The position numbers and the translations under genes were made by a program. DNA of 64,000 nt from Candidatus Gastranaerophilales bacterium (lineage in GTDB: Bacteria; Cyanobacteriota; Vampirovibrionia; Gastranaerophilales; Gastranaerophilaceae). Below the pieces are notes generated by a model. That model had not been told where the DNA came from, searched no databases, and saw only the letters and a list, made by a program, of their open reading frames with translations. Location: assembly GCA_944322885.1 (NCBI GenBank), contig CALUQH010000032.1:62001-126000 (forward strand), in the 5' to 3' direction. Position 1 is the first letter of the stretch. Each line of letters opens with the position of its first letter. Below, piece after piece: positions 17,721 through 25,878 of this stretch.

Positions 17721-18046
17721 AACTTGAATACTAACATACAAGCGAATATTAATCAAATTTGTAAAAACTGATCATAATTATCCCTTGACGTATATAAAAA
17801 TATAATAATTTGCAAAATGGTGAAACCATTACAAACGTCAACCGTAGACTAGCTAAATGCGAGCAAGTAAGACAGGAGAAGTAAATGGGCGTGTAATATT
17901 CTCCCTCCCTGATTAGGGAGGGATTGGGGTGGGTATTAATTGAAACCCATCCTAACCTTCCCTAATTAGGGAAGGGATTTTTTCGTGAGCTTTGCTCACC
18001 AATAATAGCATACCCTCCTACCTTCCTATCTTCCATTAAAAAATTA
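17721..18046. other. Intergenic region with leader-like sequence and dispersed repeat
   Basis: After a TTGACG element at 17785-17790 comes a GC-richer stretch (about 17815-17890) that ends in a strong CAGGAG site followed by ATG and a three-codon frame (M-G-V-stop, near 17884). No gene follows on this strand before the dispersed repeat at 17902. The function is unknown. The remainder is the repeat and its tail. Confidence 0.35.
17902..18034. repeat. Dispersed palindromic intergenic repeat, full copy
   Basis: The copy has palindrome CCCTCCCTGATTAGGGAGGG, a spacer GGGTATTAATTGAAACCC, palindrome CCTTCCCTAATTAGGGAAGG, then a tail with CGTGAGCTTTGCTCACC and ACCTTCCTATCTTCC. Copy 44489-44616 matches it over nearly the whole length. 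The two palindromes can each form a hairpin, and the spacer ends also pair (GGGT/ACCC). Confidence 0.8.
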
Positions 18047-18478
18047 TTATTTAGTGCGCTCAAAACGCATATTAAAAAAATATTCCTTTAATATTTTATC
18101 ACACTCTTCTTCCATAATCCCGCCGTAAACTTTCATCTTAGAATTGGCAAGTTTTCTAACATCTATAACAGAGCCTAACGCTCCGTAATTTTTATCATAA
18201 GACCCAAAATATACAGCTTTTATTCTTGCGGAAACTATTGCCCATGCACACATCGGACAGGGTTCAAGAGTTACATACATCTCACAGTCATCCAATCTCC
18301 AGCACCCAAGTTTTTGTTCCGCTTCACGTATTGCAAGAATTTCCGCATGCGCTGTCACATCATTTATTGTTTCCTTCTGGTTAAATGTTTCAGCAATAAC
18401 TTCCCCGTCTTTTACAATCAATGCACCGACAGGAATTTCTCCTTTTGATTGTTTTGCAAGTTCAACGGCTCTTTTCAT
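18047..18478 (-). CDS. tadA: tRNA-specific adenosine deaminase
   Basis: This 143-residue enzyme has the zinc-dependent deaminase motifs HAEILAIREAE (His and catalytic Glu, about residue 43) and TLEPCPMCAWAIV (two Cys ligands). GALGSV and the C-terminal FFNMRF match TadA rather than cytidine deaminases. It makes inosine at position 34 of tRNA-Arg. It is a little short at the N-terminus relative to the family. It starts inside the end of the histidine kinase gene (ATGA overlap), so it belongs to that operon. Confidence 0.92.
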   Translation of the reverse strand: MKRAVELAKQSKGEIPVGALIVKDGEVIAETFNQKETINDVTAHAEILAIREAEQKLGCWRLDDCEMYVTLEPCPMCAWAIVSARIKAVYFGSYDKNYGALGSVIDVRKLANSKMKVYGGIMEEECDKILKEYFFNMRFERTK

Positions 18479-20151
18479 TTTACAGCCTCTTGAACATTTG
18501 CAAGATGAAGGGTTACTTCAACACAAAATCCGCAGTTTTTGTCACTATGGAGTGCTATTTCTCCATTCATAGCTTCCACCAAACCTTTTACAATAAACAG
18601 TCCCAATCCCGTTCCGCGTGTTGTTCTTGTTGTATTGTCATCAAGCCGGACAAATTTTTCAAACAATTTTTTCAACTTTTTAGGAGGGATAACTTCACAG
18701 TCATTCTTGACAAAAATCTTTGCACAATCGTCTTTGACCACTCCGTCTACAACAATTTTTGAACCTTCCGAAGCATATTTTGCCGCATTTTCAAGAAGAT
18801 TTACAAAAACCTGCAGCAGCCTGTCTTTGTCGCCCTCTACAAGCGGAAAATCTTCACCTAGATTAAAAACAATCTCCATATTCCGTTTGTTTTTAATTAA
18901 AATCCGTGATTCTTCAAGAATTTCCGGAATCCAAACTTCCTCAATATTTGTCCTGAGGCGCATTCCCTCAATATCTGGGATAGTTAGCAGATCATCAATC
19001 AAACGTTTCAGACGCTCAGACTGTTCTTTTATTATTCTCAAAGACTTTTGTCTGGTTTCTTCATCAATTGTTATATCCTGACGCATAAGCCTTGATGTGT
19101 ATCCTTGAATACTTGTTAAAGGTGTTCTAAGTTCATGGCTTACTGTATCAATTAAGTTTGAACGAAATTCGTTAAGCTGTTTCAATTCAATATTATTCTT
19201 TTTCAACTGAATGTAAGATTTGTGAATTTCGGTCGCCATACGGTTAAATTCAAATGCAAGGAATATAATTTCATGCGGGGTAAAAGCTGTAGTCAAAAGC
19301 CTTATCTGGCGTTCATAGTTACCTTTTGAAATTGCAATAATCCCTTTAAATAATTGTCTTATGTTGATATAAAGATAATATGTATAAAGCCCGACAACAA
19401 AAATAATAGCAAATGTCGCAAAAAGACAGGATAAAATTATTTTTAAACTGTTATTGGTAATCGCCTTTTGAGTAACTTTTTCAGTTGTATTTACAATAAT
19501 CGTAATTTTAGGTTCGTCTTTTGAAACATAAACAAGAGGCTGGTTTTTTACATCCCCGAATATGACAGGAACATCTTTTTTAAGCTTTGCAGGCAATAAG
19601 GAAACTGTTTTTTTATACGTATCTTCCGTATAATTATGCTCCGCGAGCAAATCTCCGTCATCTGTCAATACATAAATTTGTCTTTTGTCATCAGCAAGTG
19701 ATCGAAATAATTCATCCTTTATGGCATCAAGTTTGAAAGTAGCGACGAGATATTGATTTTCATTTATTTTTAAGGGAATTGAAGCTTTCTTATTAATTTT
19801 GTCGCGTTTTTGAATTGTTTCAAGCTCTGATTTATCAACTATTTCCAAATTTTCACAGTCATCAAGCTGATTAATAACAGATTTCAAATACTGTTCTTTT
19901 GCACGCTGTGTGGGAAGATGTTCTAATGAAAATACAATCTGTTCAAGGTTGCTTACAATTGTCTTATTAAAAAAATCAATCTCGTCCGAAACCATATTTG
20001 CAATAAGAACGGCTGATTCTCTAAGCTGATATCTCATTGACTGCTGGTTAATATTATTGATAATAAAACCGCTGATTGACATCGGAACAATAACAGCACA
20101 TACAAATACAATAATAATTTGTTCAACAATTTTTAAATGTTTGCCAAACAT
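18475..20151 (-). CDS. Two-component sensor histidine kinase, HAMP type
   Basis: This 558-residue inner-membrane kinase has TM1 (about 11-33), a large extracytoplasmic sensor region (34-235), TM2 (237-262), HAMP (about 262-315), a HisKA domain with SHELRTPLTSIQGY (phospho-accepting His339) and a HATPase_c domain (LLQVFVNLLENAAKYA N-box; GTGLGLFIVKGLVEAMNG). The sensor domain could be of dCache/PAS type, but no ligand motif is visible. It follows the response regulator gene by four bases and overlaps tadA. HAMP plus a class I core suggests signalling across the membrane to the adjacent OmpR-type regulator. Confidence 0.92.
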   Translation of the reverse strand: MFGKHLKIVEQIIIVFVCAVIVPMSISGFIINNINQQSMRYQLRESAVLIANMVSDEIDFFNKTIVSNLEQIVFSLEHLPTQRAKEQYLKSVINQLDDCENLEIVDKSELETIQKRDKINKKASIPLKINENQYLVATFKLDAIKDELFRSLADDKRQIYVLTDDGDLLAEHNYTEDTYKKTVSLLPAKLKKDVPVIFGDVKNQPLVYVSKDEPKITIIVNTTEKVTQKAITNNSLKIILSCLFATFAIIFVVGLYTYYLYINIRQLFKGIIAISKGNYERQIRLLTTAFTPHEIIFLAFEFNRMATEIHKSYIQLKKNNIELKQLNEFRSNLIDTVSHELRTPLTSIQGYTSRLMRQDITIDEETRQKSLRIIKEQSERLKRLIDDLLTIPDIEGMRLRTNIEEVWIPEILEESRILIKNKRNMEIVFNLGEDFPLVEGDKDRLLQVFVNLLENAAKYASEGSKIVVDGVVKDDCAKIFVKNDCEVIPPKKLKKLFEKFVRLDDNTTRTTRGTGLGLFIVKGLVEAMNGEIALHSDKNCGFCVEVTLHLANVQEAVK

Positions 20152-20155
20152 AAAA

Positions 20156-20869
20156 TTACCCTTCTCCGAACGGAGTTAATTTGTAACCGACATTTGTAAC
20201 CGTATGCAAATATTTGGGGTGTTTTGTATCAGGTTCAATTTTGTTACGCAATCCGCCTACATGAACCCTCAACATCCTGACATCCTCGTTGCTGTCGTAT
20301 CCCCAGACTTCATCCAAAAGCGTTGCAAGAGTCACCGGATGATTAAAATGCTGCATAAGACAATACAAAATCTCAAACTCCGTAGGCGTCAATTTAACTT
20401 TTTTGTTTACAACAACTGCCTCAAGAGTTTCCGGAGAAATCTCTATATCACCGGCATTTAAAACTTCATCAGAAAGAGAGGATTTATCTTCATCAAAAAC
20501 CTGATTTCTTCTGAGCAGAACTCTTATTCTCAAAAGTACTTCCTGAATATCAAACGGTTTTACGAGATAATCATCGGCCCCGCAGTCAAAACCTTCTGTT
20601 TTATCGTCAATAGTTCCCTTTGCAGTAAGCATCAAAATCGGAATTGCAAGTTTTGCCTGCCTGATATTTTTGCATACATCAAAACCGTTCATCTTCGGCA
20701 TCATAACATCAAGCAAAATCAAATCATAAGTGTTATTTAAGGCTTTATTAAGCCCTTCCATACCGTCTTTGGCAGTATCAACAAAATACCCGCTTGCTTT
20801 TATATCAAATTCAAGAAGTTCTCTGATTTCGTCATCGTCATCAACTATTAAAATCCGTTTTTCGTTCAT
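20156..20869 (-). CDS. OmpR/PhoB-family response regulator
   Basis: This 237-residue protein has a receiver domain (1-120) with the acidic pocket VDDDDE, phospho-acceptor Asp54 in LILLDVMMPKMNGFD, the switch Thr (MLTAKG) and Lys (LVKPF). A C-terminal winged helix (about 140-235) follows: LTPTEFEILYCLMQH, VWGYDSNEDVRMLRVHVGGLRNKIEPD and YLHTVTNVGYKL. It is first in the operon with its kinase and tadA. Target genes are unknown. Confidence 0.94.
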   Translation of the reverse strand: MNEKRILIVDDDDEIRELLEFDIKASGYFVDTAKDGMEGLNKALNNTYDLILLDVMMPKMNGFDVCKNIRQAKLAIPILMLTAKGTIDDKTEGFDCGADDYLVKPFDIQEVLLRIRVLLRRNQVFDEDKSSLSDEVLNAGDIEISPETLEAVVVNKKVKLTPTEFEILYCLMQHFNHPVTLATLLDEVWGYDSNEDVRMLRVHVGGLRNKIEPDTKHPKYLHTVTNVGYKLTPFGEG

Positions 20870-21077
20870 TCGAACACCTTTATTTTCATTAACTCATAAC
20901 CCTTTTTTATAGTATAAAAATTTTCTATTTTTTTCAATTAATTATAAAGAAATAAAAACTAAATAAAAAATAATAAATCGCCACATTTCACTATTTTATC
21001 GTTATACCTAAAGGGGATTATTTCCGGCGAAAAAAGATTTAAAATTTACATATAACACATTGGTGGAGTAATTTAAC

Positions 21078-21386
21078 ATGTTAATGGGAAATGATTGCCA
21101 TGATTGCAGCAAGTACAATCGCTTGGAAATGAAAAATGTGAATAAGGACATTATAGCGTGGCTTGAAGATGTTATAGAAGAGAATAACAGCCGAATCGAA
21201 AGAAAGGAATGGAAAAGTAAATATAACAGCTATGTGGTTTACGATTACGAACCTTTCTGCACCGACGGATTTGAAATAAATCTTGTAATAACGTCACACA
21301 ACGCGGCATATTTGAATTTCATAAAGTATTTGTACGATGAAAAAATAAGCACAATAGAATATTTAAACAGCTGTATAGGCGTATAA
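21078..21386 (+). CDS. Small hypothetical protein
   Basis: This 102-residue protein has a CHDCSKYN motif at the N-terminus and an alpha/beta-looking body (KDIIAWLEDVIEENNSRI, FEINLVITSHNAAYLNFI). I do not recognise a family. A GGTGGAG site lies nine bases before the ATG at 21078 (a second ATG at 21084 is possible), and a strong terminator follows the stop. This supports a real monocistronic gene. Confidence 0.65.
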   Translation: MLMGNDCHDCSKYNRLEMKNVNKDIIAWLEDVIEENNSRIERKEWKSKYNSYVVYDYEPFCTDGFEINLVITSHNAAYLNFIKYLYDEKISTIEYLNSCIGV

Positions 21387-21388
21387 CA

Positions 21389-21425
21389 AAAACAGACCGG
21401 GAAATTTTCCGGTCTGTTTTATTAT
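21389..21425. terminator. Bidirectional terminator
   Basis: AAAACAGACCGG pairs with CCGGTCTGTTTT over 12 base pairs with an eight-base loop. T-runs follow on both strands, so it can end the small gene on the left and the converging zinc-ribbon gene on the right. Confidence 0.88.
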
Positions 21426-21451
21426 TAAACATATTAAATTTTAACGTTATC

Positions 21452-21745
21452 TTATTCAGCTGTCTGCTCTTGTGTTTCCTGTTCTTTAGTAAAGCAATCT
21501 TTGCAAAAGACTTCTTTCCCCGGAATAGGTTTAAACGGCACCTGAGTCTGTGCTCCGCATTTTGAGCATACTGCATCATACATTTTTCTGTGTCTTCTGT
21601 TGTTTTTTCTGCGTGCTTTTCTGCATTCAGGGCATCTTTTAGGCTTGTTTACCAAACCTTTTTCTGCGTAAAATTCCTGTTCACCTGCCGTGAAGACGAA
21701 TTCTGCGCCGCAATCTTCACAAACAAGTTTTTCATCTTGGTACAT
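21452..21745 (-). CDS. Zinc-ribbon protein (CxxC-type)
   Basis: This 97-residue protein has two zinc knuckles: CEDCGAEF with CPECRKARR (first ribbon) and CSKCGAQT with CFC-type FCKDCF (second ribbon). A basic linker RKARRKNNRRHRK lies between them. This matches small zf-trcl/CxxC-CxxC proteins common in Gram-positive and related genomes. A nucleic-acid-binding role is plausible because of the basic linker. The tail is acidic/Gln-rich. AGGAG lies just upstream of the ATG. Confidence 0.75.
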   Translation of the reverse strand: MYQDEKLVCEDCGAEFVFTAGEQEFYAEKGLVNKPKRCPECRKARRKNNRRHRKMYDAVCSKCGAQTQVPFKPIPGKEVFCKDCFTKEQETQEQTAE

Positions 21746-21875
21746 TTTTCTTCTCCTGATTTAAATTGGTACTTTTAAGAAATCTTCTGCAAAATTCCTT
21801 TAATTCATATAATTATACACTATTTTCGAAATTATGCAAGCGGAAATGATTTTCTAAGAAAGTTTTTAAATTATA

Positions 21876-22710
21876 TTATCTTAAAAAATCTTTCCAGTAG
21901 CTTTTTGAAGAATCCTCAGGGCTTGTATCAGACAATGCATAATAACTGCAAGATGCAGGAAAACCTGATGTATACGAACATTGTGATGACGGGTCATCAA
22001 GCTTTTCTGTAGTTTGCGCAACCGTCCATTTATAAGTAAAAGGGACGAGATTCCCCTCCGGAGTAAATGCAAAAACAAAGATATCATGCCCGAAAGAATT
22101 TGGACCTTTACTTCCGTTAGTATCTATACATAATTTTGGATCCGCAAGACTTGCATTACCCGGTCTATCATCCATTAGATAAAAAGTTCCGTTAGAAACT
22201 CTGTATACATTTGTGACATCGCAATAATATCCAACAACTGATTTCTTATTAAGCGCCTTTGGTTCATAAACCAATCTAAAAAAATTGGTCATATTTGTTG
22301 AACCTTCCAATACTGAAGCTCCTTTTATCTGTGTCATCAGCATATCCAAGGCGGCCTGAGAGCCATTAACTTTTGCATATTCAAATATATTTATATCTTC
22401 CTTAACCTTTAAAAGCATAGTCGCCTGAGATATCTCGCTGTAAGCTTTTTTAAACTGCGTATGCAGGACATTTTTCTGATAATTTGCAATTAAAGACGGT
22501 ATTGTCATAGCGGCAACAACGCCTATAATGCCGAGAGTAATTAAAACCTCCGCTAATGTAAAGGCAGTGTGTTTTCTATAAAGAGAAGCTTTTTTGTCAA
22601 AATTTCGCTCATAAATAAAATTACAACAATCTAAATTAGCCGTATTCCTTGTTACAAGCCGAGAAACGCCCCCCCCCAACGGGTTTAAATTTTACATTAA
22701 TATCTTTCAT
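21876..22710 (-). CDS. Prepilin-like secreted protein, out of frame at a G9 tract (phase-OFF)
   Basis: The body encodes a type IV prepilin/pseudopilin with FTLAEVLITLGIIGVVAAM followed by about 210 residues with paired cysteines and a Ser/Pro-rich end. A well-placed AGGGAG site precedes an ATG at 22710, opening MKDINVKFKPV. A run of nine G (22669-22677) then shifts the frame to an early stop. With eight (or eleven) G the ATG reads straight into the prepilin. As assembled, only a TTG at 22679 opens the pilin frame. The roughly 45-residue leader before the methylation motif is long for a prepilin. The frame is intact downstream, so I read it as a contingency gene in the OFF state, not as decay. 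Confidence 0.8.
22669..22677 (-). repeat. Poly-G tract (9 G on the coding strand)
   Basis: It lies 11 codons after the start codon of the first prepilin gene. Nine G gives premature termination; eight or eleven restores the frame. Confidence 0.9.
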
Positions 22711-22789
22711 AAAAGCTCCCTTACAATCTTTTCCACATTAAGAATAATAGCATATATAGAAGATATTCGCAAGTGTTAAATAGCAAAAC

Positions 22790-24763
22790 TTATATACTTG
22801 TAGATAATGACGGCGCAATACTTATAAATTGACGAACCAGATCAGCATCCCAAAGTTTACCGGCACCTTCTTTTAAAATCTCGCAGGCCTTTTCAACACT
22901 CATACCCTTACGGTAAGGTCTGTCCGAAATCAAGGCATGATAAGTATCGGCAACTGCAACAATACGTGCCGCAAGCGGAATGTTTTCACCTTTAAGATGT
23001 TCTGGATAACCGCTTCCGTCTATATGTTCGTGGTGATATTTTACAATAGGAATCAAATCCCGCAAAGCATCGTTCGGCGCAAGCACTTTTTCTGCCCCGA
23101 TTACAGGATGCTGCTTCATAATTTCCCATTCTTCCCCTTCGAGTTTGCCGGGTTTTTTCAAGACATTTTCAGGAATCCCGATTTTGCCGACATCATGAAG
23201 AAGTGCACCAAGCTTAATTCTCTGAACTTCATCTTCAGGAAGATTAATAGCGCGCGCAAGAGCTTCCGAATACCTTGAAACCGATGTAGAATGACCTTTT
23301 GTATACGGATCTTTTGCATCAATTGCACCGGCAAGAGAGTTAGCAAGCTCCATAAGGTGATTGTGCGAAACAATCTGCTCATTATTAAACTTATGCAGAA
23401 GTTCTTCGCCAAAATCAATTCCGAGCTGTGAATGACGTTTCGCAACAACTTCCGCAAAAGAATTTAATGCCTCATCATCCCAGAAATTATAATCGGCAGA
23501 GCTTATAATAGCAGACATACCCTCTTTGTAACCCTTTGCCTGAGATATATACATTGCCTGTTCAGCAAGGATAAGGAGTTTTTCCTGATCTTTGCTGCAT
23601 TCGGGGTATGTTGCAATTCCGACTGAAACCTTAACAGGACCGACATCATCCACAAAACAGCAGGACAGACAATAAGTAATATATTCTGCCAGATATTTGG
23701 CATCGGCAGTACTTGTATCCGGAAGAATTATTGCAATCTCATCCCCGCCGTATCTGCCGGCTTTATCCGTACTTCTGATATTTTGTTTAACCTTTTCCGC
23801 AAGAAGTTTTATAACTTCGTCCCCCTTTGCATGCCCTAGTTCTCTGTTAATCTTTGAAATATTATTAACATCAAGCATGATTATAGAGAGGTTAGACTCA
23901 TTTTCTTCAGCTTTCTTCAATTCAACGGTCAAAACTTCCTGAAAACCTCTATGGGTATAAAGCCCTGTGAGTGTATCCGTGTTAGCATATTTATTAGTTT
24001 GTTCCAAAAGCTCCATATTCTGCATAAATAAAGCACAATAATTAGCGATAAACGAAAATAACCCGATATGGTTTTCGAGTGAATCTTTTCCGACAACCAT
24101 AACGCCTTTGCATCCGTTGATTGAATTAAGCGGGAATATATATGCAGCAGAAGCAGGTAAATAAGGTATATTTAAAAATTTGTTATTATCCTGAACAATT
24201 ACGCTGTTACTTTTAAAACATTGTATTATCGGATTTGTTTCATCAGATAGCAAAAGCTTTGACGTATATGTACTGCCCATTGAATTAAACAGCTTTATAT
24301 TAATACATTTTGACTGTTCATGAACAATACCAAAAGCAGTAAAAACACTTCTTAGTTTTTCGGAAAATAATTCATGTATAGACGCAAACAATTCATGAAC
24401 AGTAGTTGTGTTCTCAAGAGCACTATTCAGACCATAAACTAATTCGGAATAATCAACAACACGGTGTGAACTTGCCGCATTGTTCATATAACCGGCATAC
24501 ATTCTGTTTGATGTTTTATTGGTATTAAAATTATTTATACGTGCAACAATACTTGCCGTTTCTGAAGTAATCGGATTTGATACACTCTTTTCTTGTTTTT
24601 TTACGGGTGTTTCAGCCGAAGATGTCTGTGTCTGTATGTTTGCCAAACGCGGTTTTTTTAGTGAATTAAGCGTTTTGGAAAGCGGATTTGTAGCCGATTT
24701 GCCGGTGTTTTTCGCTTCCTTTGGTTTTATTTGTTCCGATATTTTTTCTTTATTTTCACTCAA
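22790..24763 (-). CDS. GAF-like, GGDEF and HD-GYP domain protein (c-di-GMP turnover)
   Basis: The 657-residue protein has a low-complexity basic N-terminus (1-75), a GAF-like sensory region (about 108-255) and GGDEF (about 262-415) with an intact GGDEI loop at 339-343. Its RxxD inhibitory site is at 330-333. HD-GYP follows (about 475-650), with HD at 523-524 and HHEHIDGSGYP at 577-587. It can therefore in principle both make and hydrolyse c-di-GMP. It starts with TTG after an AGGTG site eight bases away. It is monocistronic. There is no membrane segment, so it is a cytoplasmic sensor. Confidence 0.93.
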   Translation of the reverse strand: MSENKEKISEQIKPKEAKNTGKSATNPLSKTLNSLKKPRLANIQTQTSSAETPVKKQEKSVSNPITSETASIVARINNFNTNKTSNRMYAGYMNNAASSHRVVDYSELVYGLNSALENTTTVHELFASIHELFSEKLRSVFTAFGIVHEQSKCINIKLFNSMGSTYTSKLLLSDETNPIIQCFKSNSVIVQDNNKFLNIPYLPASAAYIFPLNSINGCKGVMVVGKDSLENHIGLFSFIANYCALFMQNMELLEQTNKYANTDTLTGLYTHRGFQEVLTVELKKAEENESNLSIIMLDVNNISKINRELGHAKGDEVIKLLAEKVKQNIRSTDKAGRYGGDEIAIILPDTSTADAKYLAEYITYCLSCCFVDDVGPVKVSVGIATYPECSKDQEKLLILAEQAMYISQAKGYKEGMSAIISSADYNFWDDEALNSFAEVVAKRHSQLGIDFGEELLHKFNNEQIVSHNHLMELANSLAGAIDAKDPYTKGHSTSVSRYSEALARAINLPEDEVQRIKLGALLHDVGKIGIPENVLKKPGKLEGEEWEIMKQHPVIGAEKVLAPNDALRDLIPIVKYHHEHIDGSGYPEHLKGENIPLAARIVAVADTYHALISDRPYRKGMSVEKACEILKEGAGKLWDADLVRQFISIAPSLSTSI

Positions 24764-25069
24764 GATTTACACCTGCTAACACACTTTGTTTATATAAAAC
24801 ATCTGACAAAAGAATTTTGCCTGATATTCTCTGCGAGTTTACATTCCTTAAACTATTTTATACTACACCGCCGTAAAAACAATACGCCATTTAGACGGCA
24901 TTACTGCTGTTTAAAGAAACAATATAATCATAAATCCTTTTTTTAACACACGCAAAATTTACTACATAAGTAGTATAACTCAAATCTTCTTATTTCTCAA
25001 GGCATTATTCATCAATATTTACATTAGGGAATTTTTTATTATGCCTATAAAATATCTTTTAGAACACAC

Positions 25070-25097
25070 TTGAAATTAAAAAAAAATAAGTTATAAT
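25070..25097 (+). promoter_or_regulatory. Promoter of antisense RNA, locus A
   Basis: TTGAAA (25070-25075), a 16-base A-rich spacer and TATAAT (25092-25097). The same -35/-10 pair and spacing occur at locus B and nearly at locus C. Confidence 0.8.
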
Positions 25098-25103
25098 GTA
25101 ATA

Positions 25104-25210
25104 TATAGGGAGCTAATTAAGCTCTGGCGGAACTTAATTAGCATGTCGCCCCTATAAGAATAGATAAATTATTCTAATAAAAATCTCTAGTATGGCTAGA
25201 GATTTTTTTA
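25104..25210 (+). ncRNA. Putative antisense RNA of toxin-like locus A
   Basis: A roughly 105-base RNA is predicted from the promoter at 25070 to the terminator at 25180-25210. It begins with a hairpin, GCTAATTAAG/CTTAATTAGC, whose loop GGCG can pair with CGCC in the following strand (possible pseudoknot). Its 3' half is fully complementary to the peptide gene on the other strand. Confidence 0.65.
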
Positions 25211-25229
25211 GTAATTCTCTATCTACCAT
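25152..25229 (-). CDS. Short hydrophobic peptide, type I toxin-like (locus A)
   Basis: This 25-codon frame starts MVDRELLKKSL and ends IFIRIIYLFL: a short polar N-terminus and a membrane-spanning C-terminal stretch. A strong AAGGAGG site lies five bases before the ATG. About 40 bases upstream the leader contains AACCTCC, exactly complementary to the GGAGGTT of the ribosome-binding site, so translation may be blocked by a long-range hairpin, as in several type I toxins. An inverted repeat inside the gene serves as terminator of the opposing RNA. It is probably a membrane-acting toxin; this is unproven. Confidence 0.6.
   Translation of the reverse strand: MVDRELLKKSLAILEIFIRIIYLFL
25180..25210 (+). 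terminator. Terminator of antisense RNA, locus A
   Basis: AAATCTCTAG pairs with CTAGAGATTT around a five-base loop, followed by TTTT on the plus strand. Confidence 0.8.
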
Positions 25230-25341
25230 TATAACCTCCTTACTCACCCTATATTCGCTTTATAGTTCGTGTGCACTCCGGAGGTTCGGGCGTTTTTCCC
25301 TATATATTATTATACACAAAATTTAAAAAAAATAAATATTA

Positions 25342-25878
25342 TTAAAACCATTTAATAAGCGGCCTGATTTCACCGCACTCCAGTTTATATTCTTCAGCCG
25401 CGGGACTCCTCAATACAGAGTTAATCTTAAGACGCTCTTTTATGGGATTCTGTAGAAAAACTTCTCCTGTTTCACGGTCAAAAACTTTGCTGTAATTTAA
25501 GCCTAAATTAACACAATAAGGTAATTTTACCTTTTCCTCATCTTCATCAAACCAGGCAAGGCCATGGACTCTGCAAACTATACCGCGGTATTTATAAACA
25601 CAGCATAAATGGTTTATTAAAAACGGACACTGATAAAATTTAGGATTTTCAGATTTCAGGCGTTTTATATTCTCTTTGACCTGTTTTTTGACATCAGGCG
25701 GGAGTTTCATATACCCTGACATAAGATATTCCGCCTCAAGACGTGAAAAAGGATATTCACCGACTTCACAGCAGGCGGAACATCCCATTTTGCATTTTAT
25801 AAATTCGCATTGCTCTTCAAAATATCTGCTTAAACGTTTATCAAATTTTTCAAGAAATTTTTCATATCTGGCAAGCAT
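25342..25878 (-). CDS. YkgJ-family cysteine cluster protein
   Basis: This 178-residue protein has the YkgJ/CxxxC pattern: CKMGCSACCEV near residue 28, then CPFL (about residue 85), HLCCVYKYRGIVCRVHG. These cysteines probably bind zinc or an Fe-S centre. The family is linked in other organisms to flagellar or metal functions, but the role is unsettled. It starts at the last base of the upstream glycosyltransferase stop codon (TAATG), so it is translationally coupled to it. Confidence 0.82.
   Translation of the reverse strand: MLARYEKFLEKFDKRLSRYFEEQCEFIKCKMGCSACCEVGEYPFSRLEAEYLMSGYMKLPPDVKKQVKENIKRLKSENPKFYQCPFLINHLCCVYKYRGIVCRVHGLAWFDEDEEKVKLPYCVNLGLNYSKVFDRETGEVFLQNPIKERLKINSVLRSPAAEEYKLECGEIRPLIKWF

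Noticed and set aside
21876..22710. Prepilin I as a simple pseudogene
   Set aside because: Body frame is clean, a good start and ribosome-binding site are kept, and the only lesion is in a G-run; a second locus shows the same.
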